Source of the DNA: Natrinema versiforme
Lineage (GTDB): Archaea; Halobacteriota; Halobacteria; Halobacteriales; Natrialbaceae
Assembly: GCF_005576615.1 (NCBI RefSeq)
Contig: NZ_CP040330.1
Coordinates: 186,001-250,000, forward strand
Direction of reading: 5' to 3'
DNA length: 64,000 nucleotides
Shown: in pieces, positions 18,721-27,398 of the stretch
Layout: each line of letters opens with the position of its first letter
Position numbering within the stretch: position 1 is the stretch's first letter
Program-made: the position numbers and the translations under genes
The notes under the pieces: model-generated
Databases searched by the model: none
Told to the model about the DNA's origin: nothing
The model's input: the letters and a program-made list of their open reading frames with translations, nothing else

Positions 18721-19596
18721 ATGGGACAGGGAACGGAGTTCGGACTGGTCGACCTCGAGGAAGCCGATACCCCGGGCGACGAGTGGGAGGAGATCGACGT
18801 CTCGGACACCGAGGCGGACCGGATCGCCCGCAAACGCGACCGCGAGTTCGAGCAGTTCGAGGAGCGGATCAAAGACGCCGAGCAGTTCAAGGTCGAGCAG
18901 TCGGTGTTCGACGACGCGACCTTCGCGGCGTTGTACAAGCTCGTCCAGGACGGCTACGTCGAGGCCTTCGGTGGGCCGCTCTCGACGGGCAAGGAGGCCA
19001 ACGTCTACCACGCGCTGGGCGACGACCGCGAGGTCGCGGTCAAGATCTACCGAATCAACGCCTCGAACTTCCGGCAGATGCGTGACTATCTCGAGGGCGA
19101 TCCCCGATTCGAGGGACTGGGCGGGAAGAAGAAAGACGTCGTCCTCGCGTGGACGAAAAAGGAACTGGCGAACTTAGAGCGCGCGAAAGCGGCCGGCGTG
19201 CGGGTACCGGAACCGATCGCGACCGAGCGCAACGTGCTGGTCATGGAGTACATCGGAACCGAAGACGGCCGCGCGAAGCGGCTCGGCGAGGTCCAGATCG
19301 AGAACCCCCAGACCGCCTACGAGGTCATGCGCGAGTACATGCGCCGGCTCTACTCGGCCGGCCTGATCCACGGCGACCTGAGCGAGTACAACGTCGTCTT
19401 CGACGAGGACGAGGGCCAACTCGTCTTCATCGACCTCGGACAGGCCGTCACCGTCCACCACCCCAACAGCCGCGAGTTCCTCGAGCGGGACTGCCGAAAC
19501 GTCGCGAGTTTCTTCTCCCGGCAAGGCCTCGAGGTGACCGAGGACGACCTCCTCGAGTTCGTCACGAGTCCGGAACCGGACCCGTCTCGAGACTGA
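18721..19596 (+). CDS. rio1: RIO1-type serine/threonine protein kinase
   Basis: 291 residues. The flexible ATP loop is STGKEANVYHAL, the ATP-contacting lysine is in VAVKIYR, the catalytic loop is IHGDLSEYNVVFDE and the metal-binding motif is VFIDLGQAV. The RIO1 family lacks the APE loop of ordinary kinases, and this sequence fits that. RIO1 acts in late maturation of the small ribosomal subunit. A TATA-like ACTTTACCC about 26 nt upstream indicates a leaderless mRNA. The KH-domain (Dim2-like) gene, its usual archaeal neighbour, lies 2 kb downstream with trpS and a phosphodiesterase gene in between. Confidence 0.94.
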   Translation: MGQGTEFGLVDLEEADTPGDEWEEIDVSDTEADRIARKRDREFEQFEERIKDAEQFKVEQSVFDDATFAALYKLVQDGYVEAFGGPLSTGKEANVYHALGDDREVAVKIYRINASNFRQMRDYLEGDPRFEGLGGKKKDVVLAWTKKELANLERAKAAGVRVPEPIATERNVLVMEYIGTEDGRAKRLGEVQIENPQTAYEVMREYMRRLYSAGLIHGDLSEYNVVFDEDEGQLVFIDLGQAVTVHHPNSREFLERDCRNVASFFSRQGLEVTEDDLLEFVTSPEPDPSRD

Positions 19597-19644
19597 TTCT
19601 CGAGGCGATCCCCGAAATCTTCTTTACCACCGACTGAAAATGGG

Positions 19645-19709
19645 CGGACAGTGATCTCCGCTCTCGAGTGGCAGTGGCGCTGGCAGCCCCTCTCGAGAGC
19701 GGACAGTGT
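19645..19709. repeat. inverted repeat with flanking direct repeats upstream of trpS
   Basis: CCGCTCTCGAG (19658-19668) and CTCGAGAGCGG (19692-19702) are a perfect 11-bp inverted repeat with a 23-nt loop. GCGGACAGTG occurs at 19645-19654 and again at 19700-19709. The structure sits in the 223-base gap between rio1 and trpS. It may be a terminator-type hairpin or the remnant of a small insertion. Confidence 0.55.
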
Positions 19710-19819
19710 CGTCGCGGCGGACGACGCGGCCTAACCCGGCGACCGCGGCGGTGGCGCTCCCTTCGCTCGTTTTCCGTTTGAATCGTCTTCCAGCCGCTGC
19801 AGTCGACTCCGAGACACGA

Positions 19820-21043
19820 ATGACAGACTCACGCGAAACCGCAGATACCACCGAAACGACACGCACGGATTCGAGTTCGCCCGCTGACCAGTTCACCGTC
19901 ACTCCCTACGCCGTCGACGGTGAGATCGACTACGAGAAACTGCTCGAGCGGTTCGGGGCCGACCGGCTCACCGACGAGCAGATCGAACGCTTCCCCGACC
20001 ACCCGCTGCTCAGACGGCGGACGTTCTACGCGGGCCGAGACATCGACGAGTACCTCGAGGCCGCCGCGGCCGGCGATCCGCACGCGATCGTCACCGGTCG
20101 CGGCCCCTCGGGACCGATGCATCTGGGCCACGTCCTCCCGCTGTACCTCGCGAAGCGGTTCCAGCGGAAGACCGGCGCGACGGTCTATATCCCGCTCTCC
20201 GACGACGAGAAGTTCCTCGCGAAGGACCAGTCGTTCGACGCCATCGGCGAGCACACCCGCGAGAACCTGCGCGATATCCTCGCCGTCGGCTTCGATCCCG
20301 ACCGGACGCGGATCGTCGTCGACACCGCCGACGCGGACGTGGTCTACCCGATCGCGGTCCGCCTCGCGAAGCACCTCACGCCGGCTACGGTCGAGGCCGT
20401 TTACGGCGAGCAGGACACCGTCGGCCTACAGTTCTATCCCGCCGTGCAGGCGACTCACCTCCTGCTCCCGCAACTCGTCGCGGGCCGGCAGCCGACGCTG
20501 GTCCCCATCGCCATTGATCAGGACCCTCACGTCCGCGTCTGTCGCGATGTCGCCGCAAAGGAGGCGCTGCCGGTCGAAAAGCCGGGTGCGCTGCTCGGCC
20601 GGTTCCTCCCGAGTCTCGAGGGACCGGGCAAAATGAGTTCCTCCGGCGACGCACCGTCGATCGAACTCACCGCCGATCCCGAAACGGTCGCCGAGACGAT
20701 TCGGACCCACGCCTACACCGGCGGCCGGGCAACCATCGAGGAACACCGCGAGAAGGGCGGTGACCCGACCGTCGACGTCCCCTTCCAGTACCTCCGATAC
20801 TTCTTCGAACCCGACGACGCCGAACTCGAGCGCATCGCGGCCGACTACCGGTCTGGCGACCTGCTCAGCGGGGAGTTGAAGGAACTCGCGATCGAGCGAA
20901 TTACAGCGTTTCTCGCCGATCACCAGCGCCGGCGCGAAGAACTGGGATCGATCGAGGCCGAACTCGAGCCCTACCGACTGACGGACGGAGAGCGGCAGCG
21001 GGCGCTCGAGCGGGCCGGCGTGCCGACGGGACTCGATCGATAG
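19820..21043 (+). CDS. trpS: tryptophanyl-tRNA synthetase (copy 1)
   Basis: 407 residues. It is a class Ic synthetase: the HIGH-like motif is GPSGPMHLGHVLPLYLA, tryptophan/adenylate pocket residues follow around YIPLSDDEKFLAKDQSFD, and the KMSKS-like motif is GKMSSSGDAPS. The ATG at 19820 begins MTDSRETADT, an acidic disordered leader; the open frame upstream is basic and not coding-like. It attaches Trp to tRNA-Trp. A second, longer TrpRS is encoded at 46065-47645; haloarchaea commonly have two. Which one is the main enzyme cannot be told from sequence here. Confidence 0.9.
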   Translation: MTDSRETADTTETTRTDSSSPADQFTVTPYAVDGEIDYEKLLERFGADRLTDEQIERFPDHPLLRRRTFYAGRDIDEYLEAAAAGDPHAIVTGRGPSGPMHLGHVLPLYLAKRFQRKTGATVYIPLSDDEKFLAKDQSFDAIGEHTRENLRDILAVGFDPDRTRIVVDTADADVVYPIAVRLAKHLTPATVEAVYGEQDTVGLQFYPAVQATHLLLPQLVAGRQPTLVPIAIDQDPHVRVCRDVAAKEALPVEKPGALLGRFLPSLEGPGKMSSSGDAPSIELTADPETVAETIRTHAYTGGRATIEEHREKGGDPTVDVPFQYLRYFFEPDDAELERIAADYRSGDLLSGELKELAIERITAFLADHQRRREELGSIEAELEPYRLTDGERQRALERAGVPTGLDR

Positions 21044-21117
21044 CCGTTCGATCGCGCAGTGTCTCCCGAATCGGCGTTCCCCGAACGCCTTAGTGGCTCG
21101 CTCCCACGCGAACGCGT

Positions 21118-21618
21118 ATGAACATCGGCATCGTCTCCGACACTCACGATAACGTCGAAGCCATCGAACGGGCGACCGAGGTCTTCGCCGAGGAGGGCGT
21201 CGAGATCGTCGTTCACTGCGGCGATTTCGTCGCACCCCTGATGATCGATTACTTCGAGGGGTTCGAACTCCACGGCGTCCTCGGGAACAACGACGGCGAC
21301 GTCGCGAACATCCAGGCGGCGTTCGACCGGCTCGGCGACGAGAGCCGACTCCACGGCCGCTTCGCCGACCTCGAGTTCGACGGGCTCTCGTTCGCAGTTC
21401 TCCACGGCGAGAGTAAGGCGGAGGTCGCGGCGATCGCGGCCGGCGACAGCTACGATTTCGTCTGTTACGGACACCACCACGAGCGCGAACTGTCGGAGGA
21501 CGGGCGGACGACGGTACTCAATCCCGGTGCGCACGTGCTGGCGTCCGAGGCGGATCGAACGGTCGCGATCGTCGACACCCGCTCGGAGTCGGTGCGGTTC
21601 CGTTCGGTCCGCGAGTAG
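21118..21618 (+). CDS. YfcE/MJ0936-family metallophosphodiesterase
   Basis: 166 residues with all calcineurin-like metallophosphoesterase motifs of the YfcE type: SDTHDN (residues 7-12), HCGDFV, GNNDGD, LHGES and YGHHHERE, ending in NPGAH. Two divalent metals are bound by the Asp/His/Asn residues. Members cleave phosphodiesters in vitro and the physiological substrate is not known. A TATA-like CCTTAGTGG about 26 nt upstream of ATG 21118 supports a leaderless start. Confidence 0.9.
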   Translation: MNIGIVSDTHDNVEAIERATEVFAEEGVEIVVHCGDFVAPLMIDYFEGFELHGVLGNNDGDVANIQAAFDRLGDESRLHGRFADLEFDGLSFAVLHGESKAEVAAIAAGDSYDFVCYGHHHERELSEDGRTTVLNPGAHVLASEADRTVAIVDTRSESVRFRSVRE

Positions 21619-21671
21619 CGGGCTTCGACCGCGCCGCGCCTCGAGACGCGTGTGACGGTGCCACGGAACAC

Positions 21672-21717
21672 CCGGTACTCGCGGACCAAGCGCTTAACCT
21701 CGACCAGCGAGTACCGG
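21672..21717. promoter_or_regulatory. 11-bp inverted repeat flanking the TATA box of the KH gene
   Basis: CCGGTACTCGC (21672-21682) and GCGAGTACCGG (21707-21717) are perfectly complementary. The TATA-like CTTAACC (about 21692-21698) lies between them, and the second arm ends 5 nt before the ATG. This fits an operator or an mRNA-independent DNA hairpin. The pheA promoter has a similar arrangement. Confidence 0.5.
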
Positions 21718-21722
21718 ACTGT

Positions 21723-22280
21723 ATGCAGCACGTGAAGATTCCGCAGGACCGCATCGGCGTTCTCATCGGTGAAGGAGGCGAGACGATGCGCGAGATCGAG
21801 GCGGAAGCCGAAGTGCGACTCGACATCGACTCGGAGAACGGCTCCGTCGCCGTCGAAACCGTCGGCGATCCCGTACTCGGCCTCAAAGGCCCCGAGATCG
21901 TCCGCGCCATCGGCCGAGGCTTCGCACCGGAGGACGCCCTGCGACTGCTCGAGGACGACATGATGTTGTTCGACGTGGTCGACATCGACGCCGCCTCGCG
22001 CAACAAGACCGACATGAAACGCAAGAAGGGCCGGCTCATCGGCGAGGGCGGCCGGACCCGGGAACTGATGGAGGAACTGACCGGTGCCGATGTCGTCATC
22101 TACGGCTCGACGCTCGGTGTCATCGGCGCGCCACAGGAGGTCGACGTCGTCCGCAGCGCCGCCGAGATGCTGCTCGACGGCGCGCCCCACGGCGCGGTCT
22201 ACTCCTTCCTCGAGGAGAAGCACAACGAGATGAAACACAAGGGAATGGAGTACCACCGGTTCCCCGGCGGTCAGTCCTGA
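21723..22280 (+). CDS. KH-domain RNA-binding protein (Dim2/Pno1/Krr1-like)
   Basis: 185 residues with two KH domains. KH1 carries IGVLIGEGGETMREIE (GxxG loop near residues 16-19) and KH2 carries KGRLIGEGGRTRELMEELT. Both match the archaeal Dim2/Pno1 family, which binds pre-16S/18S rRNA near the 3' end and cooperates with RIO kinases and the Nob1 nuclease in small-subunit maturation. The rio1 gene is 2.1 kb upstream on the same strand. A TATA box about 28 nt upstream gives a leaderless mRNA, and an 11-bp inverted repeat brackets it. Confidence 0.92.
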   Translation: MQHVKIPQDRIGVLIGEGGETMREIEAEAEVRLDIDSENGSVAVETVGDPVLGLKGPEIVRAIGRGFAPEDALRLLEDDMMLFDVVDIDAASRNKTDMKRKKGRLIGEGGRTRELMEELTGADVVIYGSTLGVIGAPQEVDVVRSAAEMLLDGAPHGAVYSFLEEKHNEMKHKGMEYHRFPGGQS

Positions 22281-22427
22281 TCCGTCTGTTCGCCCCGATT
22301 TCTGCTCCGTCGACCGTCTTCTCCCGCGCTCGGAGGAGTCGCCGTGTGAACCGCTTTTCGACCGATAGCTGAACCCGTTCGAATCCCCGCCGACACGTCA
22401 TCTGTGCGGTGGTTCTCACACAGTGCA

Positions 22428-22520
22428 AGTATAAATACCCGAACAGCCACCGGTTCGAAAACGCACGACAGGGGCCACCTCTAGCGCCCCTACCTATTCA
22501 ATAGGGTAAGATTTATATAG
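22428..22520 (+). promoter_or_regulatory. thermosome promoter region
   Basis: Two TATA boxes are visible: GTATAAATAC near 22428-22437 and ATTTATATAG near 22511-22520. The second gives a start about 6 nt before the ATG. Just upstream of it CCTATT-C-AATAGG (22493-22505) is a perfect palindrome at the BRE/activator position. Thermosome genes are heat-inducible in haloarchaea; the role of this palindrome is inference. Confidence 0.5.
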
Positions 22521-22546
22521 AATAGCAAACAATCCCTCGAGTGACT

Positions 22547-24223
22547 ATGGCTCAACAGCAGATGGGCAACCAGCCCCTTATCGTACTCTCGGAGGACAGC
22601 CAGCGCACCTCCGGGGAGGACGCGCAGTCGATGAACGTGCAGGCCGGGAAGGCGGTCGCCGAATCGGTTCGGACGACCCTCGGCCCGAAGGGGATGGACA
22701 AGATGCTCGTCGACTCCTCGGGCAACGTCATCGTCACCAACGACGGTGTCACCCTGCTCTCGGAGATGGAGATCGACCATCCCGCGGCCGACATGATCGT
22801 CGAAGTCGCCGAGACCCAGGAAGAGGAAGTCGGTGACGGCACCACCAGCGCGGTCGTCATCGCCGGCGAACTCCTCAGTCAGGCCGAGAACCTGCTGGAC
22901 CAGGACATCCACGCGACCACCCTCGCACAGGGATACCGAGAGGCCGCCGAAGAGGCCACCGAGGCCCTCGAGGAAATCGCCATCGATGTCGACGAGGACG
23001 ACACCGAGATCCTCGAGCAGATCGCCGCGACGGCGATGACCGGCAAGGGCGCGGAGAACGCCAAGGACCTGCTCTCCGAGCTCATCGTCGAGGCCGTTCG
23101 CGCGGTCTCCGACGACGACGGCGTCGACACGGACAACATCAAAGTCGAGAAGGTCGTCGGCGGCTCCATCGAGAACTCCGAGCTCGTCGAGGGCGTCATC
23201 GTCGACAAGGAGCGCGTCTCCGAGAACATGCCGTACTTCGCCGAGGACGCCAACGTCGCGATCATCGGCGGCGACCTCGAGATCAAGGAGACCGAGATCG
23301 ACGCCGAGGTCAACGTCACCGACCCCGACCAGCTCGAGCAGTTCCTCGAGCAGGAAGAGGCCCAGCTGCGAGAGATGGCCGAGCAGATCGCCGACGTCGG
23401 TGCTGACGTCGTCTTCGTCGACGGCGGCATCGACGACATGGCCCAGCACTACCTCGCACAGGAGGGCATCATCGCCGTCCGCCGCGTCAAGTCCAGCGAC
23501 CAGGGTCAGCTCGCACGCGCGACCGGCGCAACGACGGTCTCGAGCGTTGACGACCTGACCGAGGACGACCTCGGCGTCGCCGGCAGCGTCGCCCAGAAGG
23601 AGATCGCCGGCGACCAGCGCATCTTCGTCGAGGACGTCGACGACGCACAGGCCGTCACCCTGATCCTCCGCGGTGGCACCGAGCACGTCATCGACGAGAT
23701 CGACCGCGCCGTCGAGGACTCGCTGGGCGTCGTCCGAACGACCATCGAGGACGGCAAGGTCCTCGCCGGCGGCGGCGCGCCCGAGATCGACCTCTCGCTC
23801 GCGCTCCGTGACTACGCCGACTCCGTCGGCGGCCGCGAGCAGCTCGCCGTCGAAGCCTTCGCCGACGCGCTCGAGGTCATCCCGCGCACGCTGGCCGAGA
23901 ACGCGGGCCTCGATCCCATCGACTCGCTGGTCGAACTCCGCAGTGCCCACGACGGCGGCGACACGGGTGCCGGCCTCGACGCCTACACCGGCGACACCAT
24001 CGACATGGACGCCGAGGGCGTCTACGAGCCGCTCCGCGTGAAGACCCAAGCTATCGAGTCCGCCACCGAGGCGGCCGTAATGCTGCTGCGCATCGACGAC
24101 GTCATCGCCGCGGGCGACCTCGCGGTCTCCCACGACGACGATGACGAAGAGATGCCGCCGGGCGGCGGTGGTATGGGCGGCGGCATGGGCGGTATGGGCG
24201 GCGGCATGGGCGGCATGATGTAA
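22547..24223 (+). CDS. thsA: thermosome (group II chaperonin) subunit
   Basis: 558 residues. ATP-binding and hydrolysis motifs of group II chaperonins are present: [18 protein letters not shown], and [16 protein letters not shown] with the catalytic Asp, and later [15 protein letters not shown]. The apical region begins around [11 protein letters not shown]. The C-terminus is a Gly/Met repeat tail ([18 protein letters not shown]), as in GroEL and some haloarchaeal subunits, pointing into the cavity. The protein forms a double ring that folds proteins. ATG 22547 ([10 protein letters not shown]) is preferred to a GTG two codons upstream. The stop codon is followed after 2 nt by a hairpin-rich repeat. 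The subunit type (alpha) is my best guess. Confidence 0.95.
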   Translation: MAQQQMGNQPLIVLSEDSQRTSGEDAQSMNVQAGKAVAESVRTTLGPKGMDKMLVDSSGNVIVTNDGVTLLSEMEIDHPAADMIVEVAETQEEEVGDGTTSAVVIAGELLSQAENLLDQDIHATTLAQGYREAAEEATEALEEIAIDVDEDDTEILEQIAATAMTGKGAENAKDLLSELIVEAVRAVSDDDGVDTDNIKVEKVVGGSIENSELVEGVIVDKERVSENMPYFAEDANVAIIGGDLEIKETEIDAEVNVTDPDQLEQFLEQEEAQLREMAEQIADVGADVVFVDGGIDDMAQHYLAQEGIIAVRRVKSSDQGQLARATGATTVSSVDDLTEDDLGVAGSVAQKEIAGDQRIFVEDVDDAQAVTLILRGGTEHVIDEIDRAVEDSLGVVRTTIEDGKVLAGGGAPEIDLSLALRDYADSVGGREQLAVEAFADALEVIPRTLAENAGLDPIDSLVELRSAHDGGDTGAGLDAYTGDTIDMDAEGVYEPLRVKTQAIESATEAAVMLLRIDDVIAAGDLAVSHDDDDEEMPPGGGGMGGGMGGMGGGMGGMM

Positions 24224-24225
24224 AA

Positions 24226-24410
24226 CGAAGTTTTGCTCTGTCGTTCGAGAGAGCAAAGCTCTCTCGTGATGACGAAAGGCGCTTCGCGCCTTTCGAACCA
24301 CGGGCCAGCAAGCTGGCCCTCGGCAAAAATTCGATTAAAAGCACTCCTCCCTCCGTTTCGGCCCCTTCGGGGCCTCCACATCGGTCGTCGGCCCGCTCGG
24401 GCCTGCGGCC
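24226..24410 (+). repeat. hairpin-rich repeat element, copy 1, directly after the thermosome gene
   Basis: The element opens with CGAAGTTTTGCTCTG (24226-) and contains perfect hairpins at 24246-24266, 24273-24295 and 24302-24319. It closes the outer stem with GCAAAAATTCG (24323-24333) and continues AAAAGCACTCCTCC, then two more hairpins at 24360-24374 and 24390-24403. The opening, the closing and the AAAAGCACTCCTCC phrase recur at 40695-40853, also starting right after a stop codon. The hairpin sequences themselves differ between copies. Confidence 0.8.
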
Positions 24411-24654
24411 CTCGCGGTGGGAGTCGTCGTACATCACCGCTCCAGCTACCGTCTCCGCCGTTTCGAGTCGGCCCATCTTTGCTTTTTGCCGTTTCGCGTC
24501 GCTTCGATTCCTCTCGAGTGAGCAGAGCGTACGATTCTGAGACTGGCTCGAGTCCCCGTGAGCAGTGATAGCGTAGCATGTATCGGACGGTCCCGTATCC
24601 CACGCTGCCGTCGAGTCACGACGAACTAAGTGCGAGCCCGCAATATTCGCGGGT
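24411..24654. other. intergenic stretch without recognisable gene
   Basis: No acidic reading frame is present. The only visible element is CCCGC...GCGGG (24638-24654) around AATATT directly before the next start codon. It may be part of that gene's promoter. Confidence 0.4.
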
Positions 24655-25647
24655 ATGAACACGCTCCTTCTGGACAGCGACGACGTCGACGAGCACGCCG
24701 CGCTCGCGGCCGTCATCGACGCGGTCGAGGAGGCCTTCGGGGCCTTCGAGCGCGGGACCACGCAGATGCCCGCGAAATCGTACATCGACCTCCCACAGTA
24801 CAACGGCGACTTCCGGTCGATGCCGGCGTACCTCGATACGGGCGACTGGGACGCCGCCGGGATCAAGTGGGTCAACGTCCACCCCGACAACCCCGAGGAT
24901 CACGGGCTGCCGACCGTGCTGGGGACGATGATCTACTCCGACCCCGAGACCGCGTTCCCGCTTGCCATCATGGACGGGACGACGCTCACGATGAAACGAA
25001 CGGGTGCCGCGGCGGCCGTCGCCACCGACTATCTGGCCGTCGAGGACGCCACGACGCTCGGACTCGTCGGAGCCGGGGTTCAGTCGTACACCCAACTCGA
25101 GGCGATCAGCGAGGTGCGGCCGATCGAGGAGGTCGTCGTCTCGGACCCCGACGAGGACCGCGTCCGGCGGTTCGTCGAGAGCTACGAGGACCGGTTCGAC
25201 GTTCGCGGCGGCTCGATTTCGGAGGCGGGTCACTGCGACGTCTTGTCGACCGTGACGCCGGTCGAGGACCCGATCGTGGGACTCGAGGATGTCGGCGAGC
25301 AGACGCACATCAACGCGATCGGGGCCGACGCGGCGGGGAAACACGAACTGAGCGACGACCTACTGGGTGCGGCGCGGATCGTGATCGACGATCACGAGCA
25401 GTGTACTCACTCCGGCGAGATCAACGTCCCTTACGGCGAGGGGGCCCTGACCGACGCGGACATCCACGGCGAAATCGGCGAACTCGTCGTCGGTGCGAAA
25501 GCGGGTCGAACGGAGGAGACGGGCGTCTCCGTCTTCGACTCGACCGGGCTCGCCATTCAGGATGTCGCGGCCGCCCGCGTGGTCTACGAAAACGCTCGCG
25601 AGACCGATTCCGGATACGACTTCGGGATGATCGACACCGACCAGTAA
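24655..25647 (+). CDS. ornithine cyclodeaminase / alanine dehydrogenase family protein
   Basis: 330 residues of the OCD/mu-crystallin family. The NAD(H)-binding Rossmann motif is LGLVGAGVQSYTQLEAI. The substrate-binding region includes MPAKSYIDLP and TLTMKRTGAAAAVATDYL, and INAIGADAAGKHEL follows the Rossmann fold. Archaeal members include alanine dehydrogenase, which interconverts alanine and pyruvate with NAD, and that is the most likely role; ornithine cyclodeaminase is the alternative. A second member of the family is encoded at 48211-49140. The ATG is preceded by AT-rich sequence within a small inverted repeat. Confidence 0.85.
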   Translation: MNTLLLDSDDVDEHAALAAVIDAVEEAFGAFERGTTQMPAKSYIDLPQYNGDFRSMPAYLDTGDWDAAGIKWVNVHPDNPEDHGLPTVLGTMIYSDPETAFPLAIMDGTTLTMKRTGAAAAVATDYLAVEDATTLGLVGAGVQSYTQLEAISEVRPIEEVVVSDPDEDRVRRFVESYEDRFDVRGGSISEAGHCDVLSTVTPVEDPIVGLEDVGEQTHINAIGADAAGKHELSDDLLGAARIVIDDHEQCTHSGEINVPYGEGALTDADIHGEIGELVVGAKAGRTEETGVSVFDSTGLAIQDVAAARVVYENARETDSGYDFGMIDTDQ

Positions 25648-25700
25648 CGGTTCCGACCGCCGGTCTGCGACCAGCGCCGAATCCCGAGTGTCGTCTCGCG

Positions 25701-25722
25701 AAAAATACGGAACGCGGTTTTT
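25701..25722. terminator. paired T-run terminators between convergent genes
   Basis: TTTTT at 25718-25722 lies downstream of the plus-strand dehydrogenase gene. AAAAA at 25701-25705 gives a T5 run on the minus strand downstream of the sugar porter. T-runs are the usual archaeal terminators. Confidence 0.55.
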
Positions 25723-25730
25723 CTCGGCCG

Positions 25731-27227
25731 TTAGTCGTCCGTCTCGACGGCGGGGGACCGTTCGCTGGTCTCGCTACCGAACGCCGTTTCGCGGAGGTCG
25801 GCTTCGATTTCCTCGAGCGACCGCCCTTTCGTTTCGGGGACGAGCCGGTAACAGAAGACGAGCGCGAACAGCGAGAGCACGCCGTAGAGCCAGAACGTGC
25901 CGGTCTGGCCGATGCCGTCGACCAGTCGGAGGAAGGTCAGCGAGACGATCAGGTTGCCGGCCCAGTTGACGACGGTGACGACGCCCATCGCCGTCCCGCG
26001 GACCTCCATCGGGTAGATCTCGGAGATCATTAGCCAGAAGACCGGGCCGAGTCCGATCGCGAAGAAGGCGACGTACAGCATCAGGCTCCCGGTCGCGACC
26101 CAGCCGATCGCACCCGAGAGGCCGGGCAGGTAGAACACGATTCCGAGGACGGCGAGCATGACGGTCATTCCGGCCAGTCCGGTCAGCAACAGCGGACGGC
26201 GGCCGGAGCGGTCCATCAGGAACACTGCGACGACGGTCATGACGACGTTGACGGCACCGATTCCCACGGTCGCGAGGATCGAGGCGGTGTCAGCGAAGCC
26301 GGTCGACTCGAGGATCGTCGGCGCGTAGTACATGACCGTGTTGATACCGGTGACCTGCTGGAACGCCGCGAGCCCGACGCCGACGATCAGCATCGGCCGC
26401 ACCCACGGCTCGAACAGGTCCTGCAGCGTCCCGGACTCGGTGCGTACCGTCTGCTTGATCTCGCGGAGTTCGTCCTCGACGTGGCTCTCGACGCGAGTGG
26501 TTGCCAGCACCTCGCGGGCGTCCGATTCGCGTCCGTGCTCGTAGAGCCACCGGGGACTCTCCGGCATGAACAGCATTCCGAGGAACAGGACGGTCGCGGG
26601 GACCATGCCGAGACCGAGCATCCAGCGCCACCCGCCGCCGCTTGCGAACACCTCCTCAGGGACCGTTCCGAGGCCGACCCAGCGCCACAGTTGGGCGCTG
26701 GAAAACGCGTAGTTCACGAGGTAGGCGATGAGGATACCGCTGGTGATCGTCAGTTGATTCAGCGAAACCAGCGAGCCGCGGATCTTGGGCGGTGAGATCT
26801 CCGAGATGTACAGCGGTCCGACGACCGACGCGAAGCCCACGCCGATCCCGTCGACGATTCGACCGACGATCAGGATCTCGACGGTCGGGGCGATCGCCAT
26901 GATGAACGACCCGACGAAGAAGATGACGGCACCGACGAGGATGAGCCGTCGCCGACCGAGCCGATCGGCGAGCCGACCGCCGAGGGCCGCGCCGACGATT
27001 GCACCGATCATTGCGCCGCTGACGACGATCCCCTCGACGAACGAGGCGTTCATCGACACGCCAAACACCGTCGTCAGTTCGAACGTGTTCCGGATGTACA
27101 ACATCGCGCCGGAGATAACGCCGGTGTCGAATCCGAACAGTAACCCGTTGAGTGCGGCCAAGGCCGCGACGACGTAGACGAACGAATTCCGGCCGCTGCC
27201 GGTCGTTCCTGAGTGTGTCGTAGACAT
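25731..27227 (-). CDS. sugar porter family MFS transporter
   Basis: 498 residues with 12 hydrophobic helices. Sugar-porter signatures are all present: GGRLADRLGRRRLIL after helix 2, PESPRWLYEHGRE before the central loop, FQQVTGINTVMYYAPTI in helix 7, DRSGRRPLLL, and PETKGRSLEEIE near the C-terminus. It probably imports a hexose or pentose with H+ or Na+. The insert SSAQLWRWVGLGTVPEEVFASGG between helices 5 and 6 is longer than usual. Upstream of the ATG an AT-rich stretch with TGTGT...ACACA symmetry (27232-27260) may contain the promoter and an operator. The substrate is not deducible. Confidence 0.9.
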   Translation of the reverse strand: MSTTHSGTTGSGRNSFVYVVAALAALNGLLFGFDTGVISGAMLYIRNTFELTTVFGVSMNASFVEGIVVSGAMIGAIVGAALGGRLADRLGRRRLILVGAVIFFVGSFIMAIAPTVEILIVGRIVDGIGVGFASVVGPLYISEISPPKIRGSLVSLNQLTITSGILIAYLVNYAFSSAQLWRWVGLGTVPEEVFASGGGWRWMLGLGMVPATVLFLGMLFMPESPRWLYEHGRESDAREVLATTRVESHVEDELREIKQTVRTESGTLQDLFEPWVRPMLIVGVGLAAFQQVTGINTVMYYAPTILESTGFADTASILATVGIGAVNVVMTVVAVFLMDRSGRRPLLLTGLAGMTVMLAVLGIVFYLPGLSGAIGWVATGSLMLYVAFFAIGLGPVFWLMISEIYPMEVRGTAMGVVTVVNWAGNLIVSLTFLRLVDGIGQTGTFWLYGVLSLFALVFCYRLVPETKGRSLEEIEADLRETAFGSETSERSPAVETDD

Positions 27228-27398
27228 TGCTACTCTGTGTAAATTATTGTCTCACACTGTAGTTAACAAATCTAACGATATGCGTCCGTCGTAGCCGGAG
27301 TCGACGCTCTCCCGCACGGAAAGTCTCGGCGGCTTTCCGGTGTCTGGCCGGTATTACCGCGTCGAAATCGGTCGTACAGGCCTCTCACCGAGACTCGG

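Noticed and set aside
22370-22400. GTTCGAATCCCC resembling a tRNA T arm
   Set aside because: No matching acceptor, D or anticodon arms upstream.
22490-24301. 603-codon minus-strand frame opposite the thermosome gene
   Set aside because: Complementary to conserved chaperonin codons; it reads as alternating Val/Asp/Leu-rich sequence with no motif.
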